From: Spinacia oleracea
Lineage: Eukaryota; Streptophyta; Magnoliopsida; Caryophyllales; Amaranthaceae
Assembly (NCBI RefSeq): GCF_020520425.1
Contig: NC_079492.1
Span: forward strand, 141,612,361 to 141,676,360
Reading direction: 5' to 3'
Length of the DNA: 64,000 bases
The translations under genes and the position numbers were made by a program. Each line of letters starts with the position of its first letter. The stretch's first letter is position 1. Below the pieces are notes generated by a model. The model saw only the letters and a program-made list of their open reading frames with translations. It ran no database searches and was not told the DNA's origin. Below, in pieces: positions 57,730 through 64,000 of this stretch.

Positions 57730-58061
57730 GGCCTTATTTGGTTGGGAGGAATTGGAAGGAAAAGAAAAGAAAGGAAAGGTCAAATAAAGTTTCCTGTATT
57801 TGGTACAAATAATTATATGGGAAGTGGAAGGAAAGCTCCTTTATAAAATTTTCACTTTCCTTTCCTCTCAAAATTGGAGGAATTTGGAAGGAAAGAGAAA
57901 ATTAAAAGCTGTCATTTAGATTTCCTTTCTATTCCCTTCGTTTCTTTCCCTTAAACCAAACACAGGAAAATAAAATCTATTTCCCTTCCTTTCTTTTCCT
58001 TTCTTTTCCCTTCCTTTCTTTTCTCTTCCTTTCCTTTACTAACAATGAACCAAATAGGGCC
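57730..58061. mobile_element. Tourist-like MITE, purine/pyrimidine mirror
   Basis: 332 bp; TIRs GGCCTTATTTGGTTGGGAGG and AACCAAATAGGGCC, with TCA at both flanks (57727-57729, 58062-58064), a 3-bp duplication as for Harbinger-type MITEs. The left half is GGAAGGAAAG-rich and the right half CCTTTCTTTTCC-rich, so the whole could fold on itself. Confidence 0.75.
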
Positions 58062-58064
58062 TCA

Positions 58065-59796
58065 ATCGTCGTCGCTTCTTCAATACGTCTATAGTTTCAG
58101 TTCTAATAAAATACATTCAAATGGACAACGGACTAATTCGTCCATGAAAGCGTCAATTCGGCTGATGAATCATAAGGTAATTGCAGTTATGAAAGTTATT
58201 GAATCGGGTTTGAAAATAATATGCAACTATTACGTCAATAGGCATCTCAAAATTTTACCATTGATTCTTCAAATGTTGATCGATAAAGATGATGATCACA
58301 ACAAGTGAAACTAGAAGATTCTCGATGAATTCTTGATGGATTCTTGGGTACTTCGTGTTTATAGGTATAATAGGTGTCGTTATTGTAGTTTGTGTTACTG
58401 TTCAATTGTAATTAATTGTTAATTTTTTACTTTTTACTTTTTACGTTCTTGGTCCTATTGTACTAGGTTAATAAATACAATTTTTTAAAATACATGAAAG
58501 TGATAGAATATATGTATTTTATTTATAGTTTTGATAAAAGAATTATTATACTATATATGTTTTTAATCACAATGTGAGGTTCTTCTATACACTTATTATG
58601 TGGGTACAATGTACCATATTTATGGAGTTATAGTCTATGGTCCAATGATTAGAGTTTTTAGAGTGATATGCATTTGTGTATTATCGGGGTATATTAAATA
58701 GTACGTCTATTGGTTTAGGACTCGTGCAATGCATAGATATATTAGATTTGTTTACGAAAGTAATTAATTTATCGTAAATAATATTATAAATAACAAATAT
58801 TTTTAATGAACTAAAATTTATTTTTATTTGTTGCGTGCAATTGAGAAAATATAAAATACAAATTAAAAATAACGATGTGTAAAGTTTTGAATTTGTGTAA
58901 AATACATTTAGTTTAATTGACCCGTTAGACATGATGTTGTACTACATACGTAAACCACAAATTTAAACCATGTTATTTTCAATTTATTTTTCACTATTTT
59001 TGGGGCAAAATTGAAGATAAATTAAAATAAGTATTCATGTTGCAATTTTATAACAAAAGTATTTATGTTGCAATTTTGCAACAAAAGTATCCAGTCTATA
59101 CTATTATATAAAAAAAATGATATCTATCTATAATATAATAACCTATTAAAATGTGTTAATAAGAAATTATATAATTTATATCATGTTATATGACACTTGA
59201 AAATTGAATAGTACTTCTTTATAAGAAATTATACTTTTTTTTTAACATGAATGATACTTGTTTTTTATATGTGTTTGCAACACGTATCAGATAGCCGCCT
59301 CGCCGAGCTCCACATGTTTGAGGTTGGAGAGACAACTAAAGGTTATATGAAGAAGTTTCCATAACATGCGGTGGAATCCGTAACGCAAATATCATTATTT
59401 CGTTTTTTTACAATACAATTGTTTTATTTTTGATACCATTTGTTTCATTTTTGATATCACTAGTTGTTGGACCAGCGCGCACGCTCCCCCAAGATATAAG
59501 AAAATATTTCCTGAAACGTAAAGCAAATCACGGGCCTAGTCAGCGTATGTAAATAGTTGAAAGCATGTATATAATAGATAATAAGAAACATTGATAATTA
59601 TTTAACGTAAGTTACATACATATCGCTAAAAGGTGCAATGGATATTTTCTAGTAACATAAAATCATATTAGTATGTCCATTCGGATTAAATACATAAAAA
59701 ATCGGGCCATTCATGTACATTGTTGAATTGTGTTATGGTTACATCATATTTTAACAACTGTGCTCATAACATGTACCGTTGATTCATAATCAGCAC
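58065..59796. other. AT-rich intergenic stretch
   Basis: No gene or complete element recognised. An 87-codon plus-strand frame (58045-58308) begins in the MITE end and has no domain. Near 59040-59095 TATTTATGTTGCAATTTTG-type phrases repeat twice. Confidence 0.4.
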
Positions 59797-60748
59797 GTCT
59801 CCTGTGAGACCAGTCACACCATCAACTTGATGGTGTGACGAGCGCGAAATCAATAGCGTACCTCCCCTAAAACTAGAAAAAAAAAGTAACAGATCTAAAC
59901 TATAGAAGTAACATACCTAAACTAAAAAAGTACCTCCTCTAAATATATATTTTTTTTTTAAAAAAAAAGAAAAAAAAGTAACATGTCTAAACTATAGAAG
60001 TAACACTGTAACATACCTAAACTAAAAATGTACCTCCCCTAAAACTATTCCGTATAAAAAAAGTAACATGTCTAAACTATAAAAGTAACATACCTAAACT
60101 AAAAAAGTACCTCATTTAAAATTATAAAAAAAAAGTAACATGTCTAAACTATAGAAGTAATACATAAACTAAAAAGGTACCTCCCTTAAAACTAATCCGT
60201 ATAAAAAAAGTAACATGTCTAAACTATAGAAGTAACATACCTAAACTAAAAAAGTACCTCCCCTAAAACTACCCCGTATAAAAAAAAGTAACATGTCTAA
60301 ACTATAGAAGTAACATACCTAAACTAAAAAAAATGCCTCCTCTAAAATTATTTTAAAAAAAGTAACATGTCTAAACTATAGAAGTAACATACCTAAACTA
60401 AGAAGGTATCTCCCCTAAAACTACACCGTATAAGAAAAGTAACATGTATAAACTATAGAAGTAACATACTTAAACTAAAAAAAGTACTTCCTCTAAAACT
60501 ATATAAAAAAAAAGTAACATGTCTAAACTATAGAAGTAACATACCTAAACTAAGAAGGTATCTCCCCTAAAACTACTCCGTATAAAAAAAGTAACATGTA
60601 TAAGCAATAGAAGTAACATACGTAAACTAAAAACAGTACCTCCTCTATAATTATAAAAAAAAAGTAACCTGTCTAAACTATAGAAGTAACATACCTAAAT
60701 TCGCAAGTGTGAACTGGTCTCACCATCAGTTGATGGTGAGGACAGTCT
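59797..60748. mobile_element. Element with palindromic ends and an 11-unit tandem array
   Basis: Left end: GTGAGACCAGTCACACCATC, AACTTGATGGTGTGAC; right end is its inverted counterpart (GTGTGAACTGGTCTCACCAT, CAGTTGATGGTGAGGAC). Each end is itself a palindrome around CACCATCAA.TTGATGGTG. Between them lies the array at 59886-60705. A Stowaway begins at 60753 immediately to the right. No target duplication identified. Confidence 0.6.
59886..60705. repeat. 75-bp tandem array, 11 units
   Basis: Units start with GTAACATGTCTAAACTATAG at 59886, 59978, 60063, 60135, 60210, 60288, 60362, 60439, 60514, 60591 and 60664, followed by AAGTAACATACCTAAACTAA and AGTACCTCCCCTAAAACTA. Spacing is 72-92 bp, varying mainly in A-runs. 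Confidence 0.9.
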
Positions 60749-60752
60749 CATA

Positions 60753-61014
60753 CTTCCTCCATTTTTTAATAATTGCACCATCTTGATTTTAGCACTATTC
60801 ACATATTCTTATATAGTTTTTTTTTATGATTTATATGCAAGGAAAAATATATTTATGTGGGATCTTGTTAGATTCGTCTCGAAATATACTTTCAAATTAT
60901 CAAATTTTTATAATTTTTCAAAATGTATAATGAGAGATATTAGTGGTTAAAATTAAATAATGCATTGACAAGCGTGAAATCCCAGATGGTGCAATTAAAA
61001 AAAAATGGAGGAAG
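60753..61014. mobile_element. Stowaway MITE
   Basis: 262 bp; TIRs CTTCCTCCATTTTTTAATAA then TTGCACCAT, mirrored by ATGGTGCAATT and AAAAATGGAGGAAG; TA flanks at 60751-60752 and 61015-61016. Confidence 0.88.
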
Positions 61015-61016
61015 TA

Positions 61017-61557
61017 TAAGAATTTGGGATTCATAATAATTACCAATAGTGTAGTGCGACATTTATAATTGCATTATGTATTAAAGTATATACGTACAAG
61101 GGCAATAGTTCACCAAGACTGTTTGTAATAGGTTGTTTTTAATCAAGTTAGCTTGGGTTTGTGAATTAGTTTCTACCTTGTGGTTGAAAAGTCATTAGTT
61201 TGAATCTACTACACGAGTTGCATGGGCTTTTAGGGTTAGAGACTTTCTTAATTCCCCTCCTTTTGTCAAAGATTTTTCTAGTGCTTGATTCGGGTTGGTC
61301 AATGAGTGAAGTTGTTAAATCGAGTGTAAAAGTTGGATTTAAATCGGATGTAATTGGATTAAGACATTTTTTTTTATTTGATCAAGTCACGGCAAATCCA
61401 TGCCTGCATACATCATAAAAGGGAGAATAGTTAGCCTTTTTGTTAGCAAAATTTCTTAGAACTTTGTTTATTCTGTTTCATATTTTAACAACTTTTACAC
61501 GTCTAAATTCCCCCCTACATAATTTATAAAATCAATATTTGTAAATATCATAATTTC
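61017..61557. other. Intergenic stretch
   Basis: No gene recognised. A 72-codon plus-strand frame at 61200-61418 has no domain and no supporting exon signals. Confidence 0.4.
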
Positions 61558-61849
61558 TAGACCTGATCAAAAGGCGGGCCGGGCCGAGAGAATAAAAATC
61601 TGTCGAGTCGGGCCGGGCCAAGGTTCGGGCCAATTTTGTGTGCCCAAAACCCGCTATTTCGGGCCAAAATTAGCGGGGTTTCGGACCATTTTTGGATCGG
61701 GCCAAAATTATAACTAAAAACGTTCTTTTGTGTTGCCCAAAGCCCGCGATTTTTTTAAAAGTTCGGGTCGGACCCGAATAGGCTGCCCAAAACCCGCTAA
61801 TTTTCGGGCAGGGTCGGGCCAGCGGGTCGGGCCCATGATGATCAGCTTA
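61558..61849. mobile_element. GC-rich hAT-like element
   Basis: The left end TAGACCTGATCAAAAGGC and the right end (GCCCATGATGATCAGCTTA) are imperfect inverted copies. The interior is full of CGGGCCGGGCC and GGGTCGGGCC words. The left terminus resembles that of the hAT at 926-1293. I found no 8-bp duplication, so the borders are uncertain. Confidence 0.5.
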
Positions 61850-62523
61850 GGTTGGTGGGTTCAGTCAGAAATATCACGGGAACAATATATATCAATATTT
61901 ATATATAGAAAATTATTCTAAATATTAATTCTTTCTATGTAGGAAATAAAAGTAAACATATGAAAGTTGTTTATCTAAATAGAGTCAATATTACTCATCC
62001 GCATATATTAATACTCCGTATTTTTAATAGAGTGACTAGCAGACATTTTTCCATTTTATGGAATTATACGAAGAAGTTAACCTTACATTGCAAAAGTGAA
62101 CCTCAATACATCTCACATAATTAAAATGGAAACAATTCAAATTAAGCTCACAACATCAATTTACCATTATGGAAATATCTTGGCACTAAATTGAAATTAT
62201 GTCAAGCCTTTGAATTAATCATCGTTACACATATTTTCTCTTTGTTTATGGTGAAAGAAAGTATAACACGACTTTTTTTTCTTCTAGGGGTCATGCGCAG
62301 TTGCCTACCTTACACATGCTCAAAATTACCCATGCCACACACTTCTTATTTGGTGTGGCATGTAGCTTGTGAGGTTCAATCCATCACATACAAGTGTTTG
62401 CGTGAGAACATGCAACCACTGTGCTAACCTTGAGGACAAACCAGTGAGAATATTTTAGATCATGGATGCACAAATCTTATTTAACATTACACCTTAATTG
62501 TTTACTTTAACTTGCCTTGAAAC
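61850..62523. other. Intergenic stretch
   Basis: No gene or element recognised; short chance frames only. Confidence 0.4.
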
Positions 62524-62526
62524 TTA

Positions 62527-63018
62527 GGCCCTATTCTTTTTGGCTTAATTTCAGTTACAGGACTTATTTCGCAGTTCAGTTTAGTTCAGTTCAGGAGCAT
62601 TCAGTTCAGTTCAACTTAATAATAATAATAATTATTATATTATTAATGATTAATTATTAATGATTAATTATTAATTTCTTCGTATTAATTATAAATTATG
62701 AATTATTAATTATGAATTATGAATTATAATGATTAATTATTAATTACTAATTACTAATTATTAATTATAAGTATTAATTATTTAATTATAATTATTAATT
62801 ATTAATTATTATTTAATTAATTATTATTTAGTTATTAATTAACATTTTATTATTATTTTGTAATTAACTAGAGATTATTTATTATTTATTATTTATTATT
62901 TATTACTTCGTATTTATTATTTATTATTCTGTTAAGTTCAGTTCAGGAACATTCAATTCAGTTTAGTTCAATTCAGTCCAGTTCAGTTCAGTTCAGTTCA
63001 GCTCTAAAAAACATGACC
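62527..63018. mobile_element. Tourist-like element expanded by an ATTA microsatellite
   Basis: Ends GGCCCTATTCTTTTTGGC and AAAACATGACC are loosely inverted, and TTA is present at both sides (62524-62526, 63019-63021). TTCAGTTCAGTT words occur near both ends (62575-62610, 62937-63000). The centre, about 62620-62935, is nearly pure ATTAATTATTA repeat with TTATTTATTA variants. The layout resembles the MITE at 35851-36051. Confidence 0.5.
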
Positions 63019-63021
63019 TTA

Positions 63022-63340
63022 ATCATTTGAATAAGAGGCTATGTTCAACGCACACACACGTAATTTAAAAATTATAAACCAACACAATTGAACTTTTCGA
63101 AACACATTTAAGATAGATTTTTTAATCCCACGATATAACTTTTATTTTAAAAACTTTTCCTTTTTTCTTTGAAACATAACTTAATGGTTAAATAATCAAC
63201 ATAACACGGTTACAAAAAAAAAAAAAAAAAAATCAAATTTTATACGAGTATCACACTTCTAGACGAAGAAAATTCCATATCAAGCGTCCGAAAAGTAATA
63301 CGGTGTAAAAAAACTCGGTAATACAAAGTCATCCTAGAAA
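63022..63340. other. Upstream region of the KEULE-like gene
   Basis: AT-rich with an A-run near 63213-63231. No clear TATA box could be tied to a start site. Confidence 0.35.
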
Positions 63341-63546
63341 TCTCCCTGGGTCTCACTCTGTTCAACGGTTGGCAATCGGTCAGCCCCATTTCTCGATCAC
63401 CGGCTGCCCTAATCAATTAAATTCCCCAATTTCTCCCTCAATAAACTCTATTCAAATTTTCAAATCCCTAACTTTGATCCGATTTCCTATATTTCTCTCC
63501 ATCTCTTTCTCTCTCCTCCATTGGAAGAAATCGAGAAAATTCAATC

Positions 63547-63616
63547 ATGTCGATGGATTCAGACAGCTCCTCGCACGCCGGCGATCACAAGTACTTTAAG
63601 CAAATTACGCGTGATC
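63547..63616 (+). CDS. First exon of a KEULE/SEC1-type SNARE-binding protein (partial)
   Basis: An ATG preceded by a pyrimidine-rich leader (63420-63525, CTCTCCATCTC type) opens 23 codons reading MSMDSDSSSHAGDHKYFKQI then TRD, followed by the splice donor C-GTAAGT at 63617, in phase 1. Arabidopsis KEULE and related Sec1/Munc18 proteins start with the same Ser/Asp-rich leader, a (K/R)Q-I-T-R-(E/D)-R-L-L segment and an intron at this point. They regulate syntaxin-mediated fusion during cytokinesis and secretion. The remaining exons lie beyond the window; 63617-64000 is intron sequence. With only 23 residues the call is good but not final. Confidence 0.72.
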
Positions 63617-64000
63617 GTAAGTTTCTTTCTACTGTTACTCTTGAGCTAATGATTAATGGTATTTCTTAAGGTTTAATTTAGTATGAACTACTGTAGTTAT
63701 CTTGAATCGGAATCTACTCCTCATATTATACTTCGGTAATTATAATCAGATAAAAAGCTTATTTTTCTGTTAATGCTGTAAATGCTGCAATTGGACTGGT
63801 TTATTGTTCGATTTTGCGGAATAATTGACTAGTTGTAGCTTTTGTAGGATTTAGAGATAATAGAAATGTTTTTTCTTGTAACATGAGTATTGTTATTAAT
63901 GTAGTCTTAATGCTACTTGAATATTGGGAGGAGGATTGGGCGCGGACGTGACTGTTTTTTTCCAGGGGTGTTATTGATGGATGGATTGTAGTGATTTTTG

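Noticed and set aside
59886..60705. Regularly spaced repeats reminiscent of a CRISPR array
   Set aside because: The units are contiguous tandem repeats without unique spacers, in a plant genome. They fit a minisatellite inside a transposable element.

Overview
This is plant nuclear DNA, certainly from a eudicot. The genes are spliced (GT-AG introns), the intergenic space is AT-rich, and it is packed with plant transposon families: Ty1/copia, LINE, SINE, Stowaway and Tourist MITEs, hAT, MULE-like and Helitron. The many Stowaway copies and recurring actccgta/tacggagta words recall Caryophyllales (spinach, beet and quinoa relatives). That lineage is an inference from impression, not a proof.

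Only three host genes are visible. At the left end, on the minus strand, is a six-exon myeloid leukemia factor 1 (MLF1)-like gene (647-3118) with a probable 5'-UTR intron and a promoter near 4.8 kb. In the right half, on the plus strand, is a two-exon IRK-interacting-protein (IRKI/GIL1-like) gene (49277-50970). At the right edge is the first coding exon of a KEULE/SEC1-type SNARE regulator (63547-63616), which continues beyond the window.

The rest is mobile DNA. A dead LINE (5790-6678 and 27560-28302) is split by a 20.9 kb insertion (6679-27554). The insertion is two copies of the same non-coding copia-type LTR element, one inserted in an LTR of the other; target duplications ATTAG and CTGGC allow exact reconstruction. 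Both copies have nearly identical LTR pairs, PBS and PPT, but only decayed pol, so the family probably moves with proteins supplied in trans. Its LTRs and leader carry unusual GC-rich and TTCCG-type repeats.

From 28 to 38 kb there is a series of small DNA elements: a MULE-like element with 9-bp TSD, foldback elements with palindromic CCATGG arrays, Tourist and Stowaway MITEs, a tiny SINE and a hAT. At 38901-44598 a young, apparently intact Ty1/copia element with one long gag-pol frame interrupts a Stowaway MITE. From 45 to 63 kb there are another Stowaway, a SINE, a 2 kb inverted-repeat element with gene-like scraps, two hAT elements with perfect 8-bp TSDs, a copia LTR remnant carrying a Helitron with two candidate 3' ends, further MITEs, and an 11-unit tandem array between palindromic ends.

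All coordinates and alignments were read by eye. Similarity counts are approximate. Nothing here is a new gene system; the most unusual material is the nested non-autonomous copia family and the repeat-filled inverted-repeat elements.
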